A stretch of DNA of 64,000 nt, taken from contig NZ_NKRE01000001.1 of NCBI RefSeq assembly GCF_002705925.1, forward strand, positions 2,351,124-2,415,123, written 5' to 3'. Position numbers and translations under genes: made by a program. The notes below the pieces were generated by a model. That model was not told where the DNA came from. It was given only the letters and a program-made list of their open reading frames with translations, and did not search any database. The number at the start of each line of letters is the position of its first letter. Positions within the stretch are counted from its first letter, which is position 1. This document shows, piece after piece, positions 11,104 to 21,498 of this stretch. The stretch comes from Mycobacterium ostraviense (GTDB lineage Bacteria; Actinomycetota; Actinomycetes; Mycobacteriales; Mycobacteriaceae).

Positions 11104-11319
11104 CCCAGCTCCACCATCGTGTCGAACCACCTCACCCACCCGGCAGCGCAGCTCTCGCCGAAACCACACCCGCCGCAGCCGGTTTGCCGCGGATAACCAG
11201 ATCCTTACCTTAGCCTGCACCGAGCCACTCTGCATCTGGTAACTCGCTCCTTGCCCGACGCTGTCCAATAATCCCTTGCACAGCAACGGAATTCGAGTTC
11301 CCGAATGCGGCCGGCCGCG

Positions 11320-12816
11320 CTACAACGCGTAACGCGAATAGCAGGCCTCCATGTCGCCACCCACTCCGGCACGAAATGCCGCGATCCGGGTGAACCCGGC
11401 CGGCACGCTGATCCCGTCGGCGTCGCTGGCCACCATGTGGTTGGTCAGCAGTCCGGAAACGGCTTCGTCGAGATCACCGGCGGTGAGAATGAGTTGCTGA
11501 CCGGACGGCAGTTCGATCGGCTCGGCCATTTTCCGGTGCGCGACGCCGGTCAGGCAGGCCGTCCGCAGGGCGGTCCACGGACTCTGCATCGCCAGCCCGC
11601 GTTCATGCTGCGCCGCCAGTGCGTATCTTGACATCACGATCGACAACGCGGTGTCATCGCCTTGCGGCAACGACTGCTCGTCGGTGCCGGCGACCTTTCC
11701 CATGGTCGCCAACGCCGGCAGGTCGACGACGATCGTGTTGCTGGCCGGACAGTATGACGCCGGCGGACTGGGCTTGGCATCTCGGCAACCGGCCGGCTGG
11801 TAGGACAGCGTGGGCGGATTCTTGGGCGAAAAGATCTTGCCCATCAGCTCCATCAGCGTCTTCAGTGTGTCTTCGTTGATCGCGACCTCACCGGTCTCCG
11901 GGTTCCCGCTGCTGTCGACCCGCAGGCCTTTCGGCAGATCCCCACGGCGCCGCTCGATCTCGGCCTTGTTGATCGCCGCACACGCCTCGGTCCCGCTGAG
12001 GAAGCCCATCTGGAAGGCGCTGACGCGGTCCAGGGCGGACCCGTGTTCGTCGTCGTTCTCCGCGTCCGCGTCCATCACCGGGTCGCGGGTGGTGATGATC
12101 CCGGCGAGCACGTGGTCGAGGCCGTCCGCGGTGCTCAGCGTGAAGCGCGGCGACTTACCCGCGGCGACCCAGTACAAATAGACGCCGGCGAAGCAATCCG
12201 CTTGTTGCTCACGGACAATGGTGGCATCGTTGCGGGTCACCAACTTCGCCATCACCTGCAGGGCATGCCCGAACTCGTGTGCTAACACGCCGGTGACGGA
12301 GATGTCGCCGAAATACTTCTCGGCGACCGGCATGAACACTCCGCGGTCCCAGGCGATCATGTTGCAGCGCGAAGTGAAGAACGCGTTGACCAACTGGTAG
12401 GTCTCGTTGTGGCAGACCATCGGGCTGCTGGGATCGTCGGAGTCGTAGGACACCAGTTTGTCGACGGGCTTGAACGTGCCCTTGAGGGCTTCGCTGTAGA
12501 CCGCTTTCCAGTAATCCTGGATGTCGTTGACCGACAGCAACGACAACTTGTCGATCGGTCCGTTGTTGGTGTTGATCACCGTGCCGGTCGGAGCGGGCCC
12601 GTCGGGACGGGGGCCGCTGGGACCGTTGGTGGCGGGCAGACCTCCTACCCGGAACGGGTCGTTGAGGATCGACAGCGCGCGTCCCCCCACCATCGTGGTA
12701 CAACCGGCCACCACCAGCATGGCACCCAGGCCGGCTGCCGCGGCGCGTAGTGATGCGGTCAGCCCGCGTGTGCGTCGCCGCCGCAATTGACGTCTTGCCC
12801 GACCGCAGTTATCCAT
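11320..12816 (-). CDS. lpqM: lipoprotein metallopeptidase LpqM
   Basis: This encodes 498 residues, the length I recall for Rv0419. A basic N-terminus and hydrophobic stretch end in the lipobox VVAGC (Cys39), so the protein is probably lipid-anchored outside the membrane. HEFGH at 180-184 supplies the zinc ligands and catalytic Glu of a neutral metallopeptidase (YpfJ/DUF-like zinc peptidase type). The later ERRRGDLPKGLRVD and EDTLKTLMELMGKIF segments are helical. It follows the two LpqL genes on the same strand after a 205-base gap, so it may have its own promoter. Its substrate is unknown. Confidence 0.92.
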   Translation of the reverse strand: MDNCGRARRQLRRRRTRGLTASLRAAAAGLGAMLVVAGCTTMVGGRALSILNDPFRVGGLPATNGPSGPRPDGPAPTGTVINTNNGPIDKLSLLSVNDIQDYWKAVYSEALKGTFKPVDKLVSYDSDDPSSPMVCHNETYQLVNAFFTSRCNMIAWDRGVFMPVAEKYFGDISVTGVLAHEFGHALQVMAKLVTRNDATIVREQQADCFAGVYLYWVAAGKSPRFTLSTADGLDHVLAGIITTRDPVMDADAENDDEHGSALDRVSAFQMGFLSGTEACAAINKAEIERRRGDLPKGLRVDSSGNPETGEVAINEDTLKTLMELMGKIFSPKNPPTLSYQPAGCRDAKPSPPASYCPASNTIVVDLPALATMGKVAGTDEQSLPQGDDTALSIVMSRYALAAQHERGLAMQSPWTALRTACLTGVAHRKMAEPIELPSGQQLILTAGDLDEAVSGLLTNHMVASDADGISVPAGFTRIAAFRAGVGGDMEACYSRYAL

Positions 12817-12956
12817 ATAATCGACCCCGATCCCGACCGGCCTGCACCCAAGGGTCCCAGTTTAGATCGGTTGATTGGAAGTCAGTGCGCAAACCAAGCA
12901 GCGACGCCGCAAAAAGTCCGGGTGCCGCATACGGCCCGAGCAGGCCGGTGCCACAA

Positions 12957-12984
12957 CGGTTTCTATACTTGCGGTTTCTATACT
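12957..12984. repeat. 13-bp direct repeat upstream of lpqM
   Basis: CGGTTTCTATACT occurs twice, at 12957-12969 and 12972-12984, a 15-bp period. It lies in the 205-base gap between the lpqL paralogue stop and lpqM. Two same-face direct half-sites could be an activator or repressor site for lpqM. No regulator family could be named. Confidence 0.5.
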
Positions 12985-13021
12985 CGCCGGACCTGCCGGA
13001 CTCCGCCCGGCGCGGCAGCCG

Positions 13022-14482
13022 CTACGACACCGGCGCGCGATGGCGCTTGTCGTGTGGGGTGACGCCGTTGACGCCCGCGATGGACTGCGCATAGCTGCCC
13101 ACCGCGAACGCCACCGCCGAGCCCATCACGGCCAGTGCTTGCCTGTTGACGTTGTCGGCGGTGTCCCGGACGCTCAGGTAATTGGGATCGAATGCGACGC
13201 CGGCCTGGCCGCCCCAAAGGCGTGCCTGCACAGTAGTTTTCGTCTGGGAGGCGCCGGTGGTCAGACCGCCGATCGGCACACCGGCGATCAGGAACGGATG
13301 GTAGTCGGCACTGGCGGTCAGCGGCATGTCGGCGGGCCGCTTACCCGCCAGGTTCACATAGCCAGCAAGGGTGCGTTCGATCCCGGCCGAACCTTCCGGC
13401 ACATCGGCTGACGCCACACCGGGACCCGGCGGGCCGGACTGGTCGCCGTCGTCGGTGAAGAAACCCGCGTTGGGCGAGCCCAGCATGTCGAAATTCAGGT
13501 ACATCGCGATGTTGTTGAGCTGTTCGCCATTCAGACCAAAGACGTAGTCCATCGCGCCGGTGAGCCCGGCGCCCCAGAAGGCGAACCGCACCGCATTGTT
13601 CACCGGCGGCAGCGGCCCCAACTGCAGCGCCGTTTCCAGCACCGCGGCCACCCCGGACCCGCCGTCGTTGATGCCCGGGCCCCCGGCTGGGCTGTCGAGA
13701 TGTGCGCCGAGCATGATCACCTCGTTCGGCGATCCGGTTTTGGTCTGCGCCAGCACATTTCGCGATGTGATCTTGACGTTCTCGGTGTCCAGCACCAGCC
13801 GCACCGGGGCGGTTGCGCGTCCCAGGGCAGCGGCGACGTTGGCGTCGACCACCGCGACGGGCACGGTGAGCTGGTTGTAGTAGCCGGGGCTGAAGAGAGT
13901 CGGCGGGCTTCCCTGTCTCGTGGGCTCACTTACCACGATCAGCCCGATAGCACCTTTGGCGAGCGCACTGTTCTGCTTGTCGACCACCGAACAGCGCGTA
14001 TCGTCCACCACGGCGATCGCGCTCTTCGGCAGGACGGACGGGTAGTCGCCGACGGCGCAGCCGGCTGGTTGGGTGGGCCGTACCGGCTGGCCGGTCAGGC
14101 CACCGGGTGGCGTCCGAACCAGCAGCGAGGCCTGGTCGACGGGATAACTGCGGCCGGCGACCGTCAGCGCCGGTTTGCCCTGCGACGCCGTGTACACCCG
14201 CTCGAACTGTGCTGTCGACACCTCAAAACCCTTGGTGCGCAGTGCGTTCGCCACATAGTCGACGCTGGCGTCGTAGCCACGCGTACCCGTCGCCCGGTTG
14301 CCGTTGTTGGCGTTGGCGATGGCCTGCAGCGCCCGCAGGTGGGTGAACATCCCGTCGTCGGTGACCTTGCCGGCCAGCGTGCGACCCAGATCAGGGGCCG
14401 CGGCCGGCGGCGCGAGTTTGGGCGCCGAGCATGCGGTCAGCAGACAGGCCAGCACCAGCGTCGCTGTCAAGCTTCGCATCAT
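13022..14482 (-). CDS. LpqL paralogue, lipoprotein with M28 peptidase fold lacking catalytic residues
   Basis: This encodes 486 residues from ATG at 14482, overlapping the lpqL stop (ATGA). A signal peptide ends in the lipobox LLTAC (Cys18). It aligns end to end with the LpqL neighbour, including the protease-associated domain and the M28 core HLDSPAGGPGINDGGSG, which keeps the first His and Asp ligands. The WGAEELG motif of LpqL, which holds the catalytic and metal-binding Glu pair, reads WGAGLTG here. The NYHQKGDT segment with the likely last His ligand reads NYLSVRDT. Two key sites are therefore lost while the frame is intact, so this is probably a non-catalytic binding or regulatory protein. 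It is coupled to lpqL and may be its partner. Confidence 0.9.
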   Translation of the reverse strand: MMRSLTATLVLACLLTACSAPKLAPPAAAPDLGRTLAGKVTDDGMFTHLRALQAIANANNGNRATGTRGYDASVDYVANALRTKGFEVSTAQFERVYTASQGKPALTVAGRSYPVDQASLLVRTPPGGLTGQPVRPTQPAGCAVGDYPSVLPKSAIAVVDDTRCSVVDKQNSALAKGAIGLIVVSEPTRQGSPPTLFSPGYYNQLTVPVAVVDANVAAALGRATAPVRLVLDTENVKITSRNVLAQTKTGSPNEVIMLGAHLDSPAGGPGINDGGSGVAAVLETALQLGPLPPVNNAVRFAFWGAGLTGAMDYVFGLNGEQLNNIAMYLNFDMLGSPNAGFFTDDGDQSGPPGPGVASADVPEGSAGIERTLAGYVNLAGKRPADMPLTASADYHPFLIAGVPIGGLTTGASQTKTTVQARLWGGQAGVAFDPNYLSVRDTADNVNRQALAVMGSAVAFAVGSYAQSIAGVNGVTPHDKRHRAPVS

Positions 14483-15978
14483 GGCTTGACGAGCACGTGA
14501 CGGGTGCGATCCTCTATCGGGGGAACACCGTTACGGCCGGTCAGGTCCTGCGCGTACAGGCCCACGGCGTAGGCGACACCGGCGCCCTGGATGCCCAGCG
14601 CCGTGCGGTCGATGTGCTCTAAGGTGTCACCCTTTTGGTGATAGTTGGGATCGAAGGGCTCGTTTGCGGTGCCGCCCCACAGCTTTGCCTGCTCATCGGT
14701 CTTCTTGACCTCCGCGCCGGCGAAGAGCCCGCCGGACGGGATCCCCGCCAAGGTGAATCCGTCGTAGTCGGAACGACCGTCGAACGCGGTGTCCTGCGCG
14801 GTCTTGCCGGCCAACTTCAAATACGCGACCAGCAGCCGCTCGATTCCGGCCGAGCCTTCCGGCACCACCGGCTGGCCACGGCTGTCCAGTGGCAGCGACT
14901 GGTCTCCGTCATAGGCGAAGTAGCCCGGATTGGGGGAGGCCAGCATGTCGAAGTTCAGATAGAGCGCTATGTTCTTCAGCGCCTCGAGATTGAGCGACTC
15001 GACATAGTTGCGGGATCCGATCAGCCCTAGCTCTTCGGCACCCCAGAATCCGAATCGCACCGCGTTGTGCACGCGCGGCGAGTTGCCCAGTTGCACTGCG
15101 GTTTCCAGGACCGCGGCCACTCCGGAGCCGTTGTCGTTGATACCGGGCCCCTCGGCCACGCTGTCCAAATGCGCGCCTGCCATCACCACGTCGGCGGTGG
15201 ACCCGGTTTTGGTCTGCGCAATGACGTTGCGCGCCTTGAAACTCTGGGTGCTCGCGGTGAGCTTGACGGTTGTGGGGCCGGACTTCGCGCGCAATTGCAT
15301 GCCCACCGACTTGGTGACACCGACGACCGGGATCTTGACGTCGGTGTTGACCCCCAGGGTGCCGCCCATCGACTGCTCGTCGACGTTGTCGACGATGATC
15401 AGCGCCGCGACGCCCTGCTGGGCGGCGACGTCTTCTTTCTGGGCGAACTCGCAGCTGCCACGGTCCACCAGCGCCACCGCACCCCTTGCGGGCAGTTTGT
15501 CGTAGTCGGCGGCGGTGCAGCCCGGGCTGTCGTCGGTAGGAACCGACAGCAACGGTCCGCTCACCCCGTCCGGGGCGGTGCCGAGACTGTACTCCAGCGC
15601 ATGTGCCTCCACGGTCAGGCCACCGACGGTCACCGACCCCTTCTCGGCGTGGAACACCCGGGCCGAAAACTCGGGTGTCTGCACGTCAAAACCGCTGTTG
15701 CGCAAGGTGTTGACGACGTAGTCGACGCTGGCCTCATAGCCCGGGGTGCCTACCGCCCGGGTGCCGTTGTTGGCGTTGGCGATGTCCTGCAGTTTGGCCA
15801 GATGCGCCATCATCGCTTCGGTATGCACCCGGTTGTGCAACGCATCGGCGAACTCGGCCGCGGCCGGATTACCGGTAAAGGCCTGGGGACAGCCCGACGA
15901 ATGAACACAACCGACCACCAGCAAGGCAACGACCACCACCACCACGGCCATCGCCGGGGTCCTTGATTTGTTCGCCAT
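14479..15978 (-). CDS. lpqL: lipoprotein aminopeptidase LpqL (M28 family)
   Basis: This encodes 499 residues from ATG at 15978; upstream in-frame starts would precede the natural signal peptide. The lipobox VVGC places the lipidated Cys at 24. A protease-associated (PA) domain spans about residues 130-225 (VALVDRGSCEFAQKE, VAALIIVDN). The M28 zinc site is complete: HLDSVAEGPGINDNGSG, WGAEELGLIGS with the Glu pair, NFDML, and NYHQKGDT. It is very close to the M. tuberculosis protein (Rv0418) as I recall it. It is a cell-surface zinc aminopeptidase and the first gene of a three-gene lipoprotein cluster. Confidence 0.95.
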   Translation of the reverse strand: MANKSRTPAMAVVVVVVALLVVGCVHSSGCPQAFTGNPAAAEFADALHNRVHTEAMMAHLAKLQDIANANNGTRAVGTPGYEASVDYVVNTLRNSGFDVQTPEFSARVFHAEKGSVTVGGLTVEAHALEYSLGTAPDGVSGPLLSVPTDDSPGCTAADYDKLPARGAVALVDRGSCEFAQKEDVAAQQGVAALIIVDNVDEQSMGGTLGVNTDVKIPVVGVTKSVGMQLRAKSGPTTVKLTASTQSFKARNVIAQTKTGSTADVVMAGAHLDSVAEGPGINDNGSGVAAVLETAVQLGNSPRVHNAVRFGFWGAEELGLIGSRNYVESLNLEALKNIALYLNFDMLASPNPGYFAYDGDQSLPLDSRGQPVVPEGSAGIERLLVAYLKLAGKTAQDTAFDGRSDYDGFTLAGIPSGGLFAGAEVKKTDEQAKLWGGTANEPFDPNYHQKGDTLEHIDRTALGIQGAGVAYAVGLYAQDLTGRNGVPPIEDRTRHVLVKP

Positions 15979-16064
15979 CGCGCCCAGATTAGACCGCGGT
16001 CCAGGCATGGCGCCGCGTGACACCCATTCGGCGGGCGATCGATCCGGACTTAGTGAATGCAGGT

Positions 16065-16130
16065 GAACGCAACGATCAGACGAACCCAGCCGAACCCAGC
16101 CTCAGACAAACCCAGACTCAGACAAACAAC
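16065..16130. repeat. short tandem repeats at the 3' end of the DUF2752 gene
   Basis: The unit (CAGAC)AAACCCAG/GAACCCAGC recurs several times between 16078 and 16128 (GAACCCAGC twice, CAGACAAACCCAGACT, then CAGACAAAC). The array covers the stop codon region of the DUF2752 gene and the spacer before lpqL. Copy boundaries are imperfect. Confidence 0.55.
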
Positions 16131-16543
16131 GCGCTGAACGGCGCAACCGGGATGTTGCGCACCACGAACCAGGCCAGCACCAGCGACAGCGTCACCAGGG
16201 CCGCCCAGCGACTGCGCTGCCACCCGCGCATTCGCCGGCCTACCAGGCGACCATAAGTCCACGCCAGGTAGGCCCACACCAAGAGCACCACCGCCGCCAG
16301 GCCGAGAGCGTTGAATCTGGCGGCGGCCAACAGATTGCCGTGCATCAGGCTGTACAGCATTCGCAGGCTGCCACAGCCGGGACAATCGATACCCAGCAAT
16401 GCCTTGGTGGGGCATACCGGCAGCGGACCGTTCGGCGTTGTCGGGTCCCCCACCCAGACAACGGCGCATACCGACATGGTGGCCGCGGCCACCAGCAGTG
16501 GCGCACCCAACCGCAACGGCACCGATCCTTGGTGGGTCACCAT
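16118..16543 (-). CDS. DUF2752 membrane protein
   Basis: This encodes 141 residues from ATG at 16543. DUF2752 is recognised by the Cys motif CPTKALLGIDCPGCGSLRM between transmembrane helices (about residues 15-33, 75-95 and 112-132). The C-terminus is extracytoplasmic or short. The gene starts 9 bases after the stop of the CD225-family gene, so the two are one unit. DUF2752 genes often neighbour CD225/dispanin genes in actinobacteria, but the biochemical role is unknown. Confidence 0.88.
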   Translation of the reverse strand: MVTHQGSVPLRLGAPLLVAAATMSVCAVVWVGDPTTPNGPLPVCPTKALLGIDCPGCGSLRMLYSLMHGNLLAAARFNALGLAAVVLLVWAYLAWTYGRLVGRRMRGWQRSRWAALVTLSLVLAWFVVRNIPVAPFSALFV

Positions 16544-16552
16544 GTACTCGCC

Positions 16553-16882
16553 TTAGAACATCCCCACGAGCATGGCCGCGCTCGACGTCCCGGCGTTCAG
16601 CGCGCCGACCGCCATCAAGATGCCGTAGATGACGATCACGATTACGCCGGCGATGGCCGACCACATCACGAACTTCTTGGCGCTGTCGGCGGCCGCCTGG
16701 GCCTCTGCATAGCGCCCCTGTGCCCACAGCCCACTGACCTGGGTGGACTTGACGATCGCAACGATCCCGAGCGGAAGACAGCAGAACAACGTCACCAGAA
16801 TGGACCACACCAAGTAGTTGTCAGGTTGTTGCCCGGCAGGTGGCTGCTGCGGTGGGTAACCAGGCGGTGGTGGTTGTGTCAT
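16553..16882 (-). CDS. CD225/dispanin family membrane protein
   Basis: This encodes 109 residues from ATG at 16882. It has a Pro/Gln-rich cytoplasmic head (MTQPPPPGYPPQQPPAGQQ), then the CD225 pattern of a first hydrophobic segment with a Cys pair (NYLVWSILVTLFCCLPLGIVAI), a conserved amphipathic loop (GRYAEAQAAADSAKKF) and a second transmembrane helix (about residues 75-95). This fold is shared with interferon-induced transmembrane proteins. The bacterial role is unknown. It is the first gene of a two-gene operon with DUF2752. Confidence 0.9.
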   Translation of the reverse strand: MTQPPPPGYPPQQPPAGQQPDNYLVWSILVTLFCCLPLGIVAIVKSTQVSGLWAQGRYAEAQAAADSAKKFVMWSAIAGVIVIVIYGILMAVGALNAGTSSAAMLVGMF

Positions 16883-17387
16883 GAAAACTCCAGATCAAGA
16901 GAAGTTAGCTGGCCTAAAGCGGTGCTTACCATACCCGAGAGCCGTCCTGACGGCATCACCTAAGCGGAAAAATCCGCGCGGCGGCGGGCAACCGCTGAAC
17001 CGCTTCCATGGCGCAACGCGGCGCCCCTGTCCGAATCGGCTCGACCCGGATGACCCCCGGGGGCAATCGTTTACCGCTGCCACCAGGGTCAGCCGGAGCG
17101 AGAATCAGTGGTCAAACTCGGGCGAAAGGAATTGTGCGACTATTCATTTCACCAATCATCGGCACCAGCGCCCAGACGTGCTGGCAGCTTGATCAATGTC
17201 GGCCGCACACCGAAATTAATGTCACAACAGACAATTTCCAACAGAATATGTGTTCGGCCGGGGACATAGCCTCGTCACGGCCCTCCCATGCCGATCGACG
17301 AAGCCCTGTTTTCCGACGAGCGACACCAATACACTCACCGATGTCAACGCAGCCGCATCGTCGGTCCGACACACCAAGGAGTCAAGG
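16883..17387. other. 505-base divergent intergenic region
   Basis: This separates the CD225 gene (-) from the exported-protein gene (+). It has two short perfect inverted repeats, GCCGTC-CT-GACGGC at 16941-16954 and GCGGA-AAAA-TCCGC at 16964-16977, which could fold as adjacent hairpins in a 5' leader of the CD225 transcript or be operator sites. The stretch 17130-17260 is richer in A/T than its surroundings and may hold the promoter of the downstream gene. I see no convincing gene. Confidence 0.5.
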
Positions 17388-17909
17388 ATGTCTCACTTCA
17401 TCACCGCGCTGCGAGCCGCGGCGGCTGCAGCACTCATGGGTAGCCTCGCCTGCCTGGGTACTGCCACCGCGAACGCGGACCCCACCGGCACTGCGTCCGA
17501 CGTCAACACCCTCGCCGGTTCGGTGTCGAAGGGTTACGGCCTCAACAACTGCACGGCCCAGACGATCACCAGTGGCGAACTCGCCGCGCTTTCCTGCGGG
17601 CAAAACCCCGACGCCGCGGGACCCGCCCTAGCCAAGTACATCCTCTTCGCCACCCCCGACGACATGAACGGATCATTCAAGGCCAGCATCAAGGACGAAA
17701 CCCTCACCGCGTGCGGGGACAGCGGCCAGTCGCCGACCACCTGGCGCCAGGGCAGCGCGGGCGCCACGGCCGGACAGGTGGCCTGCGGCACCTACCAGGG
17801 TGCCGCCGAGATCATCTGGACCACCGACGCCAAGAACGTGCTCAGCTACATCCGTGCCGGCAACTCGGATGTCCCCGCGCTTTACCAGTGGTGGCGGACC
17901 AACGGCTGA
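17388..17909 (+). CDS. exported protein of unknown function with two probable disulfides
   Basis: This encodes 173 residues from ATG at 17388, chosen because AAGGAGTCAAGG precedes it and a signal peptide follows directly (hydrophobic core about 8-26, cleavage after ANA at 30). The mature part has four Cys (LNNCTAQT, ALSCGQN, TACGDSG, VACGTYQ), which could form two disulfides, and ends ALYQWWRTNG. The pattern resembles soluble extracellular domains seen in mycobacterial secreted proteins, but no named family can be given. It is a single gene, convergent with the SGNH hydrolase gene, three bases away. Confidence 0.8.
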   Translation: MSHFITALRAAAAAALMGSLACLGTATANADPTGTASDVNTLAGSVSKGYGLNNCTAQTITSGELAALSCGQNPDAAGPALAKYILFATPDDMNGSFKASIKDETLTACGDSGQSPTTWRQGSAGATAGQVACGTYQGAAEIIWTTDAKNVLSYIRAGNSDVPALYQWWRTNG

Positions 17910-17912
17910 CGC

Positions 17913-19639
<1,727 letters not shown>

Positions 19640-19643
<4 letters not shown>

Positions 19644-20662
19644 GCGCTCGCTCCGACCGCAGCGAGTTCGGACATGATCTGCTCGGCCGTCCACGGCGCC
19701 AACAGGAATCCCGACCGGCCATGGCCCGCGGCGACTAGGGTCCGCTCGTCCAGGCGCTGCACGATCGGCAGGTTGTCGGGCGTCATCGGCCGCAGTCCCG
19801 CCGAGCACTCGGCCAATTCGTACTCACCCAGGGCCGGCAGCACCGCGCACGCGTCGTCCAGCAGGTCACGCACGCCCGACACCACCGGCGCGGTGTCGCG
19901 GCCGTGTTCATACTGGGTGGCGCCCACCACCACCCCGTCCGCCCGCGGCACCAGATACACCTGGCGACCGTGGACCCGTGCGCGAATCACTCGCCGCGAC
20001 AACGGCATACAACCTTTGCGCCAGCGCAGCCGCAGTACCTCCCCCTTCACCGGGCGCACCGGCAGCCCGGGCCACAACGCGGGGGCGTCGATGCCGTTGG
20101 CGATCACCACCGCGTCCCCCTCAGCCTCGGACAGCCCGGTCACCGGAGCGGCCCAGGCGACGCCGAGTCGCTCACAGTCCACGGTCAGCGCGTCGAGCAA
20201 TGCGCGGTTGTCGACCGCCAGTTCGGTAGGCGCGCGAAAGCCGTGCCGGATCCCTTGTGCCAGCAGCGGTTCGACGTCGCGGGCGGCCGACTCCCACACC
20301 ACCGGATGCCCTTGCTGCGACAACCAGTCCGCAACGGTATGCAGGTCGGCGACGTCGGCCCGGTCGACAGCCACCACCAGCGACTCGCGGGCGGTGACCA
20401 CGTGTGACGGCAGCCCGTCCAGGAAACCGCCGACGTGCCACAGCCGCAGCGACTCCAGCCCGAGCCGCAACAACCGTTCCTCACCCGGCCAGCCTTCGCT
20501 GTGCGGGGCGATCATGCCGCCGGCGACCCACGACGCGCCGGACTCACCGCTGCGATGCACCCGCACCGACCATCCGGCCCGGGCCGCCCGGCGCGCCACC
20601 GACAACCCGATGACGCCGCCGCCGATGACGGCCAATGACCCCGCGGGTGTGGGTGCTGACAT
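19640..20662 (-). CDS. thiO: glycine oxidase ThiO
   Basis: This encodes 340 residues from ATG at 20662, which matches the length I recall for Rv0415 and lies just after the riboswitch. It is an FAD enzyme supplying iminoglycine to ThiG. The dinucleotide motif is LAVIGGGVIGLSVARRAARAG at residues about 10-30. SWVAGGMIAPHSEGW, VRPVKGEVLRLR and GLRPMTPDNLPI are DAO-family blocks, and the C-terminal GHGRSGFLLAPW is typical. First gene of thiO-thiS-thiG-SGNH. Confidence 0.95.
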
Positions 20663-20667
20663 CCTTG

Positions 20668-20763
20668 CTCCCTTCGCCGGCATGACCCGGATCAGGTGTG
20701 ACGGTCAGGGCAGGTCCAAGGTGCCCACTCTCAGTCCCGCTGGTTACCCGGGACTCCCGTGCC
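20668..20763 (-). promoter_or_regulatory. TPP riboswitch (THI element) upstream of thiO
   Basis: Read on the minus strand, the leader contains ACGGGAGTCC, GACTGAGAGTGGGC, ACCTGATCCGGGTCATGCCGG and CGAAGGGAGC, the conserved THI-box order, ending just before the thiO ATG at 20662. As with thiC, the final element supplies the ribosome binding site, so TPP would repress translation of the whole thiOSG-SGNH unit. Confidence 0.95.
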
Positions 20764-20808
20764 TACAGGGGTTCTTCTGGTTCCAAACTAGCGCGCTAGC
20801 GTCGCAGT

Positions 20809-21498
20809 GTGCAGTCCCGTCTGGCCCGTCTGGCTCGTCTGGCCCGTCTAGCCGAGGCGAGGCTCTATTTGTGCACCGACGCCCGTCGCGAGCGCGGCGA
20901 CCTGGCCGAGTTCGCCGATACGGCGTTGGCCGGTGGCGTGGACATCATCCAGCTTCGGGACAAGGGCTCGGTCGGCGAGCAGCGGTTCGGGCCGCTGGAG
21001 GCACTCGACGAACTGGCCGCCTGCGAGGTCCTCGCCGACGCGGCCCGCCGCCACGGCGCCCTGTTCGCGGTCAACGACCGGGCCGACATCGCTGCGGCCG
21101 CCGGCGCCGACGTGCTGCACCTGGGTCAGCGCGACCTGCCGTCGAGCATCGCCCGGAAGATCGTCGGGCCCGGCGTGCTGATCGGCCGGTCCACTCATGA
21201 CCGCGACCAGGTTGCCGCGGCCGCCGTCGCCGATGACGACTACTTCTGCGTGGGACCCTGCTGGCCCACCCCGACCAAGCCGGGGCGCCCGGCACCGGGG
21301 CTGGACCTGGTGCGGGCCGCCGCCGCAATCGGTGGCGACAAACCGTGGTTCGCTATCGGCGGCATCGACGCGCAGCGCCTGCCCGACGTCGTGGCCGCCG
21401 GTGCCCGCCGGATCGTGGTGGTGCGCGCCATCGCGGCGGCCGACGACCCGAAGGCAGCCGCCGAACGGCTCAGGTCAGCGCTTCCAGCAACGAGCTGA
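20809..21498 (+). CDS. thiE: thiamine-phosphate synthase ThiE
   Basis: This encodes 229 residues from GTG at 20809. ThiE joins HMP pyrophosphate and thiazole phosphate. Core blocks are intact: [78 protein letters not shown] and WFAIGGID. The N-terminus contains four RLA triplets encoded by a 9-bp repeat. It is transcribed away from thiO and outside both riboswitch-led operons, and its 3' end overlaps mutT3 by 29 bases. Confidence 0.96.
   Translation: MQSRLARLARLARLAEARLYLCTDARRERGDLAEFADTALAGGVDIIQLRDKGSVGEQRFGPLEALDELAACEVLADAARRHGALFAVNDRADIAAAAGADVLHLGQRDLPSSIARKIVGPGVLIGRSTHDRDQVAAAAVADDDYFCVGPCWPTPTKPGRPAPGLDLVRAAAAIGGDKPWFAIGGIDAQRLPDVVAAGARRIVVVRAIAAADDPKAAAERLRSALPATS
20816..20855. 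repeat. 9-bp tandem repeat at the thiE start
   Basis: CGTCTGGCC and close variants (CGTCTGGCT, CGTCTAGCC) are repeated four times in frame and encode Arg-Leu-Ala triplets just after the thiE start. The number of copies may vary between strains. Confidence 0.6.

Noticed and set aside
16964..16977. Intrinsic terminator in the CD225 upstream region
   Set aside because: The stem is only five base pairs with no T-run and lies upstream, not downstream, of the nearest genes.
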